Source: Candidatus Albibeggiatoa sp. nov. NOAA (GTDB lineage: Bacteria > Pseudomonadota > Gammaproteobacteria > Beggiatoales > Beggiatoaceae). From it: a stretch of DNA of 64,000 nt. How positions within the stretch are numbered: the stretch's first letter is position 1; every line of letters starts with the position of its first letter. The notes beneath the pieces are model-generated. The model was not told where the DNA came from. It saw only the letters and a program-made list of their open reading frames with translations, and did not search any database. Of the stretch, positions 55,050-64,000 are shown one piece after another. Location of the stretch: contig JAOXRS010000152.1 of the NCBI GenBank assembly GCA_025800385.1, forward strand, positions 1-64,000. Reading direction: 5' to 3'. Both the position numbers and the translations under genes were made by a program.

Positions 55050-56452
55050 AACATGAAGTTTGGGTCATAGATGATGATAAATCGATCCGTTGGGTCTTGA
55101 AAAAAGCCCTTGAAAAAGCAGAAATCCCTGTGGTGGCGTTTGAAAATGCCAATGTTGTGTTATCAATGCTAGATGAATATCAACCTAATACGATTATTAC
55201 TGATATTCGAATGCCGGGGATGGATGGTTTACGTTTATTAGAAAGAATCAATCAGCTTTACCCCGATATTTCAGTGATTATCATGACGGCATATTCTGAC
55301 TTAGACAGCGCAGTTGCAGCTTATCAAGGTGGGGCTTTTGAATATTTACCCAAACCATTTGATGTAGATGAAGCAATTGATCTGATTCGTCGCGCCATGC
55401 AACGCAGTGCCAGCCAAGATAGTCAAAGTGATGTTGAAACCATTAAACCCAGTGAAATTATTGGTTCTGCGCCCGCAATGCAAGAAGTGTTTCGCGCCAT
55501 TGGCCGTTTATCGCGTTCTCATATTACCGTTTTGATTACAGGTGAGTCGGGTACAGGTAAAGAATTGGTCGCTCATGCCTTACACAAACACAGCCCTCGA
55601 GCTAAAAAACCATTTATTGCATTAAATACAGCTGCGATCCCCAAAGATTTACTGGAATCGGAATTATTTGGCCATGAGCGTGGTGCATTTACAGGTGCGG
55701 CCAGCCAGCGAATCGGTCGTTTTGAGCAAGCAAATGGTGGCTCATTATTCTTAGATGAAATCGGTGACATGCCTTCAGAATTACAAACCCGTTTATTACG
55801 TGTATTGGCTGATGGTACGTTTTTCCGAGTGGGGGGGCATACACCTATTAAAGTTGATGTACGGATTATTGCCGCAACCCATCAAGATTTAGAAAATCGA
55901 GTTAAACAAGGTGTATTCCGTGAAGATTTATATCATCGTTTAAATGTGATTAGAATCCATATCCCACCTTTACGCCAGCGTCGAGAAGATATTCCAACCT
56001 TGATGCGTCACTTCTTGGTTGGTTCGGCACAGTCGTTAAACGTTGAAATGAAAACGATTGCGGCTGAAACTGAAAAATATGTGTCTCGATTAGAATGGCG
56101 CGGCAATGTTCGGCAATTGGAAAATGTTTGTCATTGGCTGACCGTGATGGCTTCTAGTACTGAGATTCTCGTTGAGGATTTGCCATTAGAGTTACGTCAA
56201 CAAAGCTCCGATGAAGAGCAAGAAAGCTCATGGGAAGCCAATTTACAACTTTGGACTGAACAACAATTAGCCGCAGGCTCAAATACTGCGTTATTAGATG
56301 AAGCATTGCCTCGTTTTGAAACTGTGATGATTAAAACGGCTCTAAGACACACAGGGGGAAAACGTCAAGAAGCGGCAAAATTATTAGGCTGGGGACGTAA
56401 TACATTAACACGCAAAATTAAAGAATTAGGTATGGAAGAAGAAAATTTTTAA
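55046..56452 (+). CDS. glnG: NtrC nitrogen-regulation sigma-54 activator
   Basis: A 468-residue enhancer-binding protein that activates sigma-54 promoters. The receiver has acceptor D53 (ITDIRMPGMDG), the AAA+ core has Walker A GESGTGKE (166-173), the sigma-54 loop GAFTGA (213-218) and FLDEIGDM-type Walker B. The C-terminus is a Fis-like HTH (GGKRQEAAKLLGWGRNTLTR). Overlap with ntrB (ATGA) indicates coupled translation. The operon appears to end here. Confidence 0.96.
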   Translation: MKHEVWVIDDDKSIRWVLKKALEKAEIPVVAFENANVVLSMLDEYQPNTIITDIRMPGMDGLRLLERINQLYPDISVIIMTAYSDLDSAVAAYQGGAFEYLPKPFDVDEAIDLIRRAMQRSASQDSQSDVETIKPSEIIGSAPAMQEVFRAIGRLSRSHITVLITGESGTGKELVAHALHKHSPRAKKPFIALNTAAIPKDLLESELFGHERGAFTGAASQRIGRFEQANGGSLFLDEIGDMPSELQTRLLRVLADGTFFRVGGHTPIKVDVRIIAATHQDLENRVKQGVFREDLYHRLNVIRIHIPPLRQRREDIPTLMRHFLVGSAQSLNVEMKTIAAETEKYVSRLEWRGNVRQLENVCHWLTVMASSTEILVEDLPLELRQQSSDEEQESSWEANLQLWTEQQLAAGSNTALLDEALPRFETVMIKTALRHTGGKRQEAAKLLGWGRNTLTRKIKELGMEEENF

Positions 56453-56566
56453 TACCAAAAGCATTTTTAATTATAGTGTTATCATGCCTGTGTCTTTCTG
56501 TATGATACAACAGCCAAAAGTATCCGCTATAATATGCGAGTTCGTTATTACAAGGCTAAATATGAT

Positions 56567-58294
56567 ATGGAAAGTTGGCAAGAATCTTATAAAAAGCACC
56601 AAGCTGCAGCAAATGAAATTGCAGAAAAATCGATTGCTCAAGAAGTATTACAAACGGGTTTGCATAACTGGGAAGAAAATGGAAATCTATTAACAAATGG
56701 TGAGTTAACTCATATTCGTCTATGGCTTCATGAAGATGAACTCTCTGAAATAGAAAAGCAATTTATTAGCGAAAGCCAAAAAGCTATTTTAAACCAAGCC
56801 TATTATCCTATCATGCACCCTAAAGAAAATCGTTTACTCAGTGGGTTAATCGGGATTAATGTTCTAGCTCTATTACTTGTTGGAGCAATCGTTTTATATT
56901 TTATAATTAGTAAGTCTTACCAGTCTTCTCCTCACCAACAATCCAATACATCATCGCAACAAGTTGCAAGCCTTAACAAACAAATTGCTAATTTAGAACA
57001 GCAGCGCACTTCTCTACAGTCTAATAATCAGCTATTAAATCAGAATATTAACCAATTAACAGCACAAAAGTATGACTATTACTCCAAATGGGTATTATCA
57101 ACTGCTGAGCTATATATAAAGCAAGACCAATTTCAAACTGCAACAGCCTTGCTTTTAAAAGCTTTTGAGCAATCTCCTCAACCTGTATTGGCTAATCGTC
57201 TTTATGACATTATCACTCAGCATGGTCAACAACCACTACAGGTGTTATCTAAACATCAAACTTGGATTCAACATGCTACATTTAGCCCTGATAATCAATA
57301 CATTGTGACGGTTTCCGTAGAGGGCTTTGGTTATTTATGGGAAATAGCAACAGGTGAAATAAAACGCACATTTATGCTGCCTGATTGGTCTCCATTATCC
57401 TATGCAAAATTTAACAAAAACGGAGAGCTTTTATTGATTGTAGGTGGCAATACAGCTTTAGTTTGGGACATGACTCAACAAAAGCAAATTAGCCTTTTAA
57501 GTGGTCACAATGAGGCCATACTATCTGCATCATTTTCAAATGATAGCCAATACATTGTTACTGCCTCACAAGATAATACAGCTCGTTTATGGGAAGCACA
57601 TACAGGTGAACTATTACAAACTTACAAAGGTCATCAAGACATTGTCTACACGGCGGATTTCTTATCTAATAATCAGTTAGTTGCTACAGGCTCTAAAGAT
57701 GGCACTGCAAAGCTATGGCAGGTGAAAACAGGCCAGTTAGTGCAGAGTTTAGATAATTATCAAGAAGCAGTTAAATATATTTGTTTCCAAAGTAATAAAT
57801 TGTTTGTCGCAAGCTTTGATGGTCAAATTCAATATTGGGACACTCAAACAGCTAAGCAATCAGATAATTTTAGTTTAGAAAATATCCGCCTAACCAGTTT
57901 TGACTGCCAAACAGATAAGATTGCAGCCTCATTCGAAAATAAGACAATACTTGTCTGGAAACCAAATAACACCCAACCACTTGCACAGCTTACGTCTCAA
58001 CAACCTATTAACCATGTTGCACTTAAAAACAATATACTCATGGCAGCCTCTGACACAGAGATATCAGTATGGGACTGGAAAACACAGAAAGAACTATATG
58101 CGTTTACAACACCGAAGAAAGCAAACCAAATTACAGTCAGCCCTAATGGTAAATCTTTATTAGTGATTGTTGAAGAGCTTGCCTATATCTACCCATTATT
58201 CCATTCTCAATCTGAGATTTTGCAAGCAGCTGAACTTATGGTTGACAGTAGCACATTTTCTACGGAAGCTTTGAAACAATTTGAAATAAAATAA
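56567..58294 (+). CDS. WD40-repeat membrane protein with helical N-terminus
   Basis: A 575-residue protein of unknown role. Residues 1-85 are a cytoplasmic helical domain (KHQAAANEIAEKSIAQEVLQ, then THIRLWLHEDELSEIEKQF). One membrane helix is near residues 92-114 (LIGINVLALLLVGAIVLYF). A Q/N/S-rich coiled coil (115-180) and a TPR-like helix pair (TAELYIKQDQFQTATALLLK) are followed by seven to eight WD40 blades (about 225-560) with clear SQYIVTASQDNTARLWE and GSKDGTAKLWQ units. ATG at 56567 (MESWQESYKK) is preferred, as an AAGG is upstream; another is at 56534. It has no obvious operon partner; the downstream gene begins about 77 bases later. Confidence 0.7.
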   Translation: MESWQESYKKHQAAANEIAEKSIAQEVLQTGLHNWEENGNLLTNGELTHIRLWLHEDELSEIEKQFISESQKAILNQAYYPIMHPKENRLLSGLIGINVLALLLVGAIVLYFIISKSYQSSPHQQSNTSSQQVASLNKQIANLEQQRTSLQSNNQLLNQNINQLTAQKYDYYSKWVLSTAELYIKQDQFQTATALLLKAFEQSPQPVLANRLYDIITQHGQQPLQVLSKHQTWIQHATFSPDNQYIVTVSVEGFGYLWEIATGEIKRTFMLPDWSPLSYAKFNKNGELLLIVGGNTALVWDMTQQKQISLLSGHNEAILSASFSNDSQYIVTASQDNTARLWEAHTGELLQTYKGHQDIVYTADFLSNNQLVATGSKDGTAKLWQVKTGQLVQSLDNYQEAVKYICFQSNKLFVASFDGQIQYWDTQTAKQSDNFSLENIRLTSFDCQTDKIAASFENKTILVWKPNNTQPLAQLTSQQPINHVALKNNILMAASDTEISVWDWKTQKELYAFTTPKKANQITVSPNGKSLLVIVEELAYIYPLFHSQSEILQAAELMVDSSTFSTEALKQFEIK

Positions 58295-58371
58295 TTTACT
58301 AAATACACGCTACTCTGAATAATATGAATATATTGCTTGGAGTTCGTGTTTTTTTCCTTAAAAGAGTATTT

Positions 58372-60012
58372 ATGACACATAAACTTGTATTTTGGGTTGT
58401 TTTCTTTAGCGTCATTGTTTTCTCATTTTTAGTAAGAATGCTTCATATTGAATCAGGACTACCTTATATTCACTATTGGGATGAACCACAAACAGCAAGT
58501 ACAGCTCTACACATGCTCAAAACGGGAGATAGAAACCCACATTTTTTCAATTATGGCACTTTTTTGATTTACATGAATTATTTTGTTGATATTTTTCATT
58601 ATCTCTATTTAATGGGGAAATCCGAAACAAATGGAGTATATTTGACAGATATTAATAACATTATTATCAATAAAGATACGGGTTGGCATTGGACAATTTC
58701 ACACCCTAGCTTTTATTACTGGAATCGCATGGTTACAGTGGTTTTTGGTACACTCACCGTTATATTTACTTATTTAATAGCAAACAACATTTTTAAGAAT
58801 CAGTGGTTGGGTATCTTAGCAGCAGCTTTTCTAGGAGTATTAAGCTACCATATTATGCTGTCATCTATTATCGCAACAGACGTACCTGTAGCTTTCTTAG
58901 TAATTACCAGTATTTATTTTACCCTCTTATTTTTTGATTCTGGCAAAACCCAAGATTTAACTATGAGTCTTGTGTTCTGTGGACTGGCTGCCGCAACTAA
59001 ATATAATAGTGCGATAGTGATATTGTTGCCAACTATTGTTGTATGTATGCAATTTTTCAGAAAATCATACCGTTTTTCAATTTTTTGGTTCTTACTACTT
59101 CCTATTATCCCGTTTATCACATTCTTGATTGCAATGCCTTATGCATTTTTAGATAGTGTTGAATTTTTAAAAGATGTTGGGTATGAAATTCGCCACTATA
59201 AAGTGCTAGGACATCTTAATCATAGCTCAGAACCTGGTCTAGAGCATATTCTTTTTCAATTTCAACAGTTTTATACACATATAGGTGTTATCAATTTAGT
59301 CTTCATTGGTATCGGTTTATTTAGCTTATTTCGCTACCCTAAACTTATTTTAGTATTGCTTATACCTGCTATATATTTCCTGTACATGACTCAAATGACA
59401 GTCAATTTCCATAGAAACCTTATACAAATTTATCCATTTTTAGCTATCTTGTTTGCTGCATCTTTTCTTGTATTGCATGATGTATTTAAGTGGATTATAA
59501 CAAAATTACCCTTTTTCAAAATAAAACTCATATTTTATACACTGTTAGTTATGTTTATAGGGCAAATATTATCGATGGCAGTGCCTTCATTGACAACGGC
59601 AGTAAACGCAAAAATGTCAATAGAAACACGTACTCAAGCCATATTAGAACTGAATAGACTTAACCCCTCATCAGAAAAAATTGTCATTGCACAAGAACTC
59701 CGTATTCATAAACATGATTTAAATCAGTTAAACTCACCTTATCATGTAGCATCTATGCAGGAAATTCATGACTGCCAAGTGCTAACAGAAAAAGACATGC
59801 TTGTTCTATTACCTGCTAGCCTAAAAAGTAGAAGAAATCGGCATGGAGCAGAGTTGAAAGTAGGTCAAGACTTACTGCATAAACTGGAATATCATATTAT
59901 TATGCATATAGGCGAAGATTCACCTTTATATCTTGATATTCTGTCAATAAACCCTAGCATGGTAGTGGTTAGAATATCTAAAAATTCACTCTATCACTGT
60001 TCACAAAAATAA
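58372..60012 (+). CDS. GT39/ArnT-like membrane glycosyltransferase
   Basis: A 546-residue protein with about 11-12 membrane helices and a C-terminal soluble domain. The first loop has the acidic pair and aromatics expected in GT-C transferases (YIHYWDEPQTASTALHML). Later loops have GWHWTISHPSFYYWNR, TDVPVAFLVITS, and AAATKYNSAIVIL (the A.TKY motif typical of GT39-like proteins). Donor would be a polyprenyl-phosphate sugar; acceptor unknown. ATG at 58372 (MTHKLVFWVV) has AAAAGAG upstream; 58324 is an alternative. No other glycan gene is near. Confidence 0.7.
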   Translation: MTHKLVFWVVFFSVIVFSFLVRMLHIESGLPYIHYWDEPQTASTALHMLKTGDRNPHFFNYGTFLIYMNYFVDIFHYLYLMGKSETNGVYLTDINNIIINKDTGWHWTISHPSFYYWNRMVTVVFGTLTVIFTYLIANNIFKNQWLGILAAAFLGVLSYHIMLSSIIATDVPVAFLVITSIYFTLLFFDSGKTQDLTMSLVFCGLAAATKYNSAIVILLPTIVVCMQFFRKSYRFSIFWFLLLPIIPFITFLIAMPYAFLDSVEFLKDVGYEIRHYKVLGHLNHSSEPGLEHILFQFQQFYTHIGVINLVFIGIGLFSLFRYPKLILVLLIPAIYFLYMTQMTVNFHRNLIQIYPFLAILFAASFLVLHDVFKWIITKLPFFKIKLIFYTLLVMFIGQILSMAVPSLTTAVNAKMSIETRTQAILELNRLNPSSEKIVIAQELRIHKHDLNQLNSPYHVASMQEIHDCQVLTEKDMLVLLPASLKSRRNRHGAELKVGQDLLHKLEYHIIMHIGEDSPLYLDILSINPSMVVVRISKNSLYHCSQK

Positions 60013-60073
60013 TGACCAACTCATTGTTTTGATAAATTTTACGACAAGAACAGTCATTACAAGGAGGTAACAC

Positions 60074-60607
60074 ATGTCTGACTCACATAATTACAAACAT
60101 GAATTCAAATCGCTAAATATTTCGGTATTAACCGTGTCTGATACACGTACCGAGGAAACTGATAAATCAGGTAAAACCTTGGTTGAACGCTTAACAGCAG
60201 CGGGACATAAAGTGTCAGAAAAAGCCATTGTGCCTGATGATATTTATCAAATCCGTGCCATGGTTTCTAAATGGATTGCAGATGATGTGACTGATGCGAT
60301 TATTACTTCTGGTGGTACAGGGGTGACGGGTCGTGATGGTACGCCTGAAGCGGTTGCCCCTTTATTAGATAAAGTCATCGATGGATTTGGGGAAATCTTT
60401 CGGTTTTTATCTTATCAAGAAATTAATACCTCCACTTTACAGTCTCGCGCGTTGGCAGGTGTGGCAAATGGTACATACATTTTCTGTGTACCGGGTTCAA
60501 CAGGTGCGTGTCGTACGGCATGGGATAAACTGATTCAAGAACAATTGGATGCGCGTACTCGCCCTTGTAATCTCACTGAATTAATGCCACGATTGCTAGA
60601 AAAATAA
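60074..60607 (+). CDS. moaB: molybdenum cofactor biosynthesis protein B
   Basis: A 177-residue MoaB/MogA-fold protein (MoaB type). Landmarks are ISVLTVSDTRTEETDKSGK, VPDDIYQIRAMV, AIITSGGTGVTGRDGTPEAV, and FCVPGSTGACRTAW with TRPCNLTELMPRL at the end. In the pathway the family adenylates molybdopterin before metal insertion, although E. coli MoaB itself is not essential. AAGGAGGT lies ideally before ATG at 60074. No other moa or moe gene is nearby. Confidence 0.93.
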   Translation: MSDSHNYKHEFKSLNISVLTVSDTRTEETDKSGKTLVERLTAAGHKVSEKAIVPDDIYQIRAMVSKWIADDVTDAIITSGGTGVTGRDGTPEAVAPLLDKVIDGFGEIFRFLSYQEINTSTLQSRALAGVANGTYIFCVPGSTGACRTAWDKLIQEQLDARTRPCNLTELMPRLLEK

Positions 60608-60632
60608 GATTTACTCTATAAGTGCGTGGTAT

Positions 60633-60665
60633 AAGGACACCAGTTCTTAGAGCTTGGTGATCCTT
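60633..60665 (+). promoter_or_regulatory. hairpin just upstream of the PAS-cyclase ribosome site
   Basis: AAGGA-CACCA (60633-60642) pairs with TGGTG-A-TCCTT (60655-60665), ten pairs with a one-base bulge. The 3' arm TCCTT directly abuts AAGGA, the Shine-Dalgarno of the cyclase. It may act as terminator of moaB or as a leader structure. Confidence 0.35.
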
Positions 60666-60678
60666 AAGGATGATGAAT

Positions 60679-62286
60679 ATGTTTTATATTTTGCTATTGC
60701 TGACGGGGTTAAGCCTTGGCTTTGCAGGTTATCAATTTTATCAAAATCAACGCCTACGCCAACAACTACAACAGACTGCTACCGAATACCAAACTTTACA
60801 CACCAGAATACTGAATCTCGATATATTAATTGAATCCATGCCTGTGGGTATTACCGTATTTAAACCTGATGGAAGCATTTTCTGTCGTAATCAGTATGCT
60901 CGCCAATTAATTTATTCTGACCAAGAAACAGACGAACAACAATATGAAGTGTGTGCTGTTGATACAGGCTTACCTTATCCCGCAGAAAAAACACCTTTTC
61001 ACCGAGCTTTAAAGGGTAAACAAACCTTTATCGATGACGCTGAAATTAAAGTCTGTAATCGATCCACTCCTGTCGAAATGTGGGGTGCGCCTGTTTATGA
61101 TAAGCAAGGCCAGCTGATTTTTGTCACTACTTTATTTCAAGATATTGGACAACGGCTAAAATTAGAGCAAATCCGTGATCAAAAAATGCGGCAATTGTTG
61201 GGAGAAAAAGAACGTTTTCGTACCATCGCTGAAACCATGCCAATTCCTTTATTTATTATTAGTTTATCCGATGGTTTGATTTTATATGCGAACCCTCACG
61301 CTGCGGAAAGCTTTGGTCTACCACTGCCAAAATTAATCGGTACGCAAATGGATGACTTGTACTATCATTTTTCAGAGCGACATGTTTTTTTAGGTAAATT
61401 ATTAAAAGAAAAACAAATTCGTGGCTATGAGTTGGAATATATCCGAGCAAATGGCTCGCCATTTTGGGCATTGGTGTATAGCAAAATCATGTTATACAAC
61501 CATGAACAAGTCATTTTAACTTCCATGCTAGATATTACCGAACGCAAAAAAGTCGAACAAGAAAGAATCCGTTTTACCGAAGAACTGTGTGATTTAAACC
61601 AAGCTTACCAACGTTTTGTGCCACAAGAATTGCTGAATTTACTTGATAAATCTCAAATTACCGATATTCAATTAGGCGATCATGTAGAAAAAGAAATGAC
61701 TATTTTGTTTGCCGATATTCGTGATTTTACGCGCTTATCAGAGCAAATGACTCCGCAAGAAAACTTCAATTTTATCAATGCGTATTTAAGTGCAATGGAA
61801 CCTGCAATCAGAGAACATGGTGGCTTTATTGATAAATATGTCGGCGATGCGATTATGGCTTTATTTCCACGTGGAGCAGACGATGCGGTTAAAAGTGCGC
61901 TCGCAATGTTAGATACCTTAATCGACTTTAACCAACAAGATTGTCAACAAGTTAAAAAAGAACCTGTGAGAATTGGTATCGGGATTAATACAGGTAAGTT
62001 GATGCTGGGTACGATTGGTGGGGAAAAGCGCATGGATGGGACAGTGATTGCGGATGCGGTGAATTTGGCCTCTCGCGTGGAAAGCTTAACTAAAAATTAC
62101 ACCACGGATTTATTAATTACCCACAACACTTATTTACAATTACAAGAAAAGTCACGTTACCATATTAAAAAAGTCGATGCGGTGAAAGTCAAAGGCAAAT
62201 CTGAACTGGTGACGGTGTATGCCGTAGCTGCTTGCCAAACATATGCAAATAGACCACAAAAACCCATTGATGCTAAAAATACATAG
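60679..62286 (+). CDS. membrane-anchored PAS-PAS class III cyclase
   Basis: A 535-residue protein with one N-terminal membrane helix (residues 1-18), a short coil, two PAS-like domains (about 50-165 with ESMPVGITVFKPDGS, and 180-300 with AETMPIPLFIISLSDG), and a class III cyclase domain. Catalytic Asp residues are in LFADIRDFT and KYVGDAIMALF, with R and N in the MDGTVIADAVNLASRVE helix; the Lys and Thr expected for type IIIb adenylate specificity are present. The start at 60679 fits AAGGA eight bases upstream; ATG at 60670 overlaps that site. The PAS and cyclase segments are close paralogues of the C-terminal half of the kinase-cyclase at 35919-38555. Confidence 0.85.
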   Translation: MFYILLLLTGLSLGFAGYQFYQNQRLRQQLQQTATEYQTLHTRILNLDILIESMPVGITVFKPDGSIFCRNQYARQLIYSDQETDEQQYEVCAVDTGLPYPAEKTPFHRALKGKQTFIDDAEIKVCNRSTPVEMWGAPVYDKQGQLIFVTTLFQDIGQRLKLEQIRDQKMRQLLGEKERFRTIAETMPIPLFIISLSDGLILYANPHAAESFGLPLPKLIGTQMDDLYYHFSERHVFLGKLLKEKQIRGYELEYIRANGSPFWALVYSKIMLYNHEQVILTSMLDITERKKVEQERIRFTEELCDLNQAYQRFVPQELLNLLDKSQITDIQLGDHVEKEMTILFADIRDFTRLSEQMTPQENFNFINAYLSAMEPAIREHGGFIDKYVGDAIMALFPRGADDAVKSALAMLDTLIDFNQQDCQQVKKEPVRIGIGINTGKLMLGTIGGEKRMDGTVIADAVNLASRVESLTKNYTTDLLITHNTYLQLQEKSRYHIKKVDAVKVKGKSELVTVYAVAACQTYANRPQKPIDAKNT

Positions 62287-62454
62287 AAAAATTGTCAACA
62301 AATACAAGCATACAGCATTCCTTAAGATATTCGTCATATTTTAGTATAAAACTCCTGTTATACTTATCGTTTTTATAAATAAATCGTATCTTCATAATTG
62401 CTTTGCAAACATGACCCACTTTTAATTTGAAGATAGTTATAACGGATATAAATT

Positions 62455-64000
62455 ATGACCACCAATAAAGAACCTTTATGCGACGTGGTAGAAAAAAGTG
62501 CTACGCCAACCGCAACAGCCAAACCTAACACGGACGTTAATTTACATCATTCAGATTTGTATATTAATCGTGAGTTGAGTTTGCTAGCGTTTCACCGTCG
62601 AGTACTTGCTCAGGCAAAAGATGAAACCTTACCACTGCTTGAAAGATTACGTTTTATTTGTATTGCTAGTACCAATTTAGATGAATTTTTTGAAGTAAGA
62701 GTTTCTGGTTTAAAGCAACAAGCTGACTTTGGCTCTACACAAGCAGGCCCTGATAATTTAGCACCATCGAAAGTATTAGAACGTATCAGCGTTGCAGCAC
62801 ATGACTTTGTAAATGAACAATATCGATTATTAAATGAATGTATTTTGCCAGAATTAGAAAAGGAAGATATTTACTTTATAAAACGTGACCAATGGTCACA
62901 CGAAACACACGAGTGGGTGCGGCAATATTTTGAAGATGAATTATTACCTATTTTAAGTCCCATCGGTTTAGACCCAGCTCACCCCTTCCCCCAAATTTTA
63001 AATAAAAGCTTAAACTTCATTGTTTCCTTAGAAGGCAAAGACGCATTCGGACGTGATAGCGGTTTAGCTATTGTACAAGCCCCTCGTTCTCTGCCACGCG
63101 TCATTCAATTACCAGATGAATATTCTGAACATGCTTACGAATTCATTTTCTTGTCTTCGATTATGCATGCTTATGTCGGTGATTTATTCCCTGGTATGAA
63201 AGTCACGGGTTGTTATCAATTCCGTTTAACTCGCAACAGTGATTTATTTGTTGATGAAGAAGAAGTAGACGATTTATTACGTGCCTTAGAGGGTGAATTG
63301 CCTAGCCGTCGTTATGGCGATTCGGTGCGTTTAGAAGTAGCAGATAATTGCCCAGATCACATGGTGCAGTTCTTAATGCGTCAGTTTAAGTTAGAAGAAC
63401 GTGACATATTCCAAGTTAATGGGCCTGTTAATCTAAATCGCTTAATGGCTGTACCTGATATGGTGAACCGCCCAGATTTACAATATCCAAGCTTTACACC
63501 AAGTTTACCACAAGGTCTTGGCCGTAACCTTTTCTCTTCGATTCGTGATGGTGACATTTTACTACACCACCCGTTCAACTCTTTCACACCTGTTATAGAT
63601 TTTATAAAGCAAGCTGCAGCTGATCCTCGTGTTTTAGCAATTAAGCAAACTTTATATCGTACGGGTGCGGGTTCGGTTTTGGTTGATGCCCTTGTTGAAG
63701 CAGCTAAAGCAGGCAAAGAAGTCACAGTGATTGTGGAATTACGTGCACGTTTTGATGAAGCAGACAACATCCGTTTAGCCAATCGCCTACAAGAGGCAGG
63801 TGCTCACATTGTATATGGAGTGGTTGGATATAAAACCCATGCAAAAATGATTATGGTCGTACGTCGTGAAGATCGTAAGTTACGCCGTTATGTACATTTA
63901 GGAACAGGTAACTATCACGCTCGTACCGCACGGATTTATACCGACTATGGTTTAATGACATGTGATGAAGAAATCGGTGAAGATGTACATAAAATGTTTA
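62455..64000 (+). CDS. ppk: polyphosphate kinase (cut by window edge)
   Basis: The first 515 residues of PPK1, which makes long-chain polyphosphate from ATP at the membrane. The N-terminal domain shows INRELSLLAFHRRVLAQA and CIASTNLDEFFEVR. Middle landmarks are FPQILNKSLNFIVSL, LFSSIRDGDILLHHPF, KQTLYRTGAGSVLVDAL, and ELRARFDEADNIRLA. The active-site histidine is visible in YKTHAKM near residue 463, followed by HLGTGNYHARTARIYTDYG. Family length is about 690-740, so roughly 180-220 residues lie beyond the edge. ATG at 62455 has a weak GGA. No clear Pho box was seen upstream. Confidence 0.95.
   Translation, partial: MTTNKEPLCDVVEKSATPTATAKPNTDVNLHHSDLYINRELSLLAFHRRVLAQAKDETLPLLERLRFICIASTNLDEFFEVRVSGLKQQADFGSTQAGPDNLAPSKVLERISVAAHDFVNEQYRLLNECILPELEKEDIYFIKRDQWSHETHEWVRQYFEDELLPILSPIGLDPAHPFPQILNKSLNFIVSLEGKDAFGRDSGLAIVQAPRSLPRVIQLPDEYSEHAYEFIFLSSIMHAYVGDLFPGMKVTGCYQFRLTRNSDLFVDEEEVDDLLRALEGELPSRRYGDSVRLEVADNCPDHMVQFLMRQFKLEERDIFQVNGPVNLNRLMAVPDMVNRPDLQYPSFTPSLPQGLGRNLFSSIRDGDILLHHPFNSFTPVIDFIKQAAADPRVLAIKQTLYRTGAGSVLVDALVEAAKAGKEVTVIVELRARFDEADNIRLANRLQEAGAHIVYGVVGYKTHAKMIMVVRREDRKLRRYVHLGTGNYHARTARIYTDYGLMTCDEEIGEDVHKMF

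Noticed and set aside
62287..62454. Pho box upstream of ppk
   Set aside because: CGTCAT and CTGTTAT-like words occur, but not with the 11-base repeat spacing needed for PhoB.

Overview
The window is AT-rich, densely coded and typical of a Gammaproteobacterium. It holds a complete pilGHIJ-chp cluster, ntrB-ntrC, a class I fumarase, speA, mlaE/mlaF-like genes and a glutamate-cysteine ligase of the type first seen in Acidithiobacillus. Several long secreted proteins, a two-partner-secretion exoprotein and many PAS/cyclase/kinase signalling proteins suggest a filamentous or gliding sulfur oxidiser of the Thiotrichales (Beggiatoa-like). That placement is inference; no rRNA, tRNA, IS element or CRISPR array was recognised.

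Layout. 1-2.6 kb: N-terminal part of a PstC-like permease (minus strand), then two orphan plus-strand genes; the second is a Rieske-like protein that has lost its iron-sulfur ligands. 2.7-13.2 kb: speA, a giant secreted ASH-repeat protein and a J-like membrane protein divergent across a perfect FNR-type palindrome, then class I fumarase. 13.5-15.0 kb: a radical SAM/SPASM protein. 15.4-24.9 kb: a minus-strand pilG-pilH-pilI-pilJ-(split chpA)-chpC operon that would control twitching or gliding; its histidine kinase is divided into two genes and no pilK or chpB is present. 25-33 kb: gshA, a repeat-rich TPS exoprotein, nrdB and a solitary ftsX. 33-44 kb: a secreted protein of unknown function, a REC-kinase-PAS-cyclase fusion, two lytic transglycosylases, a Fur-box-preceded FeoC-like protein, BatD, and a ParB-like/HhH protein. 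45-53 kb: a GT-C-like membrane protein, an orphan TRAP solute receptor, a lipoprotein, an mlaE-mlaF pair, a secreted protein, and a VapBC-type toxin-antitoxin pair. 54-64 kb: ntrB-ntrC behind a near-perfect NtrC site, a WD40 membrane protein, a GT39-like protein, moaB, a second PAS-cyclase, and the first three quarters of ppk.

Themes. Signalling is heavy: two type IIIb-like cyclases share a PAS-cyclase module and could feed cAMP into the same cell that runs the Pil-Chp system, which in Pseudomonas acts on cAMP. Three global regulators leave readable sites: FNR/Anr (9697-9710), Fur (39633-39647) and NtrC (53825-53839). Many genes normally found in operons stand alone here (ftsX without ftsE, batD without batABC, dctP without dctQM, feoC without feoAB, mlaEF without mlaD), suggesting a rearranged genome. 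The strongest candidates for something new are the cluster-less Rieske homologue, the split ChpA, the J-like membrane protein and the kinase-cyclase fusion.
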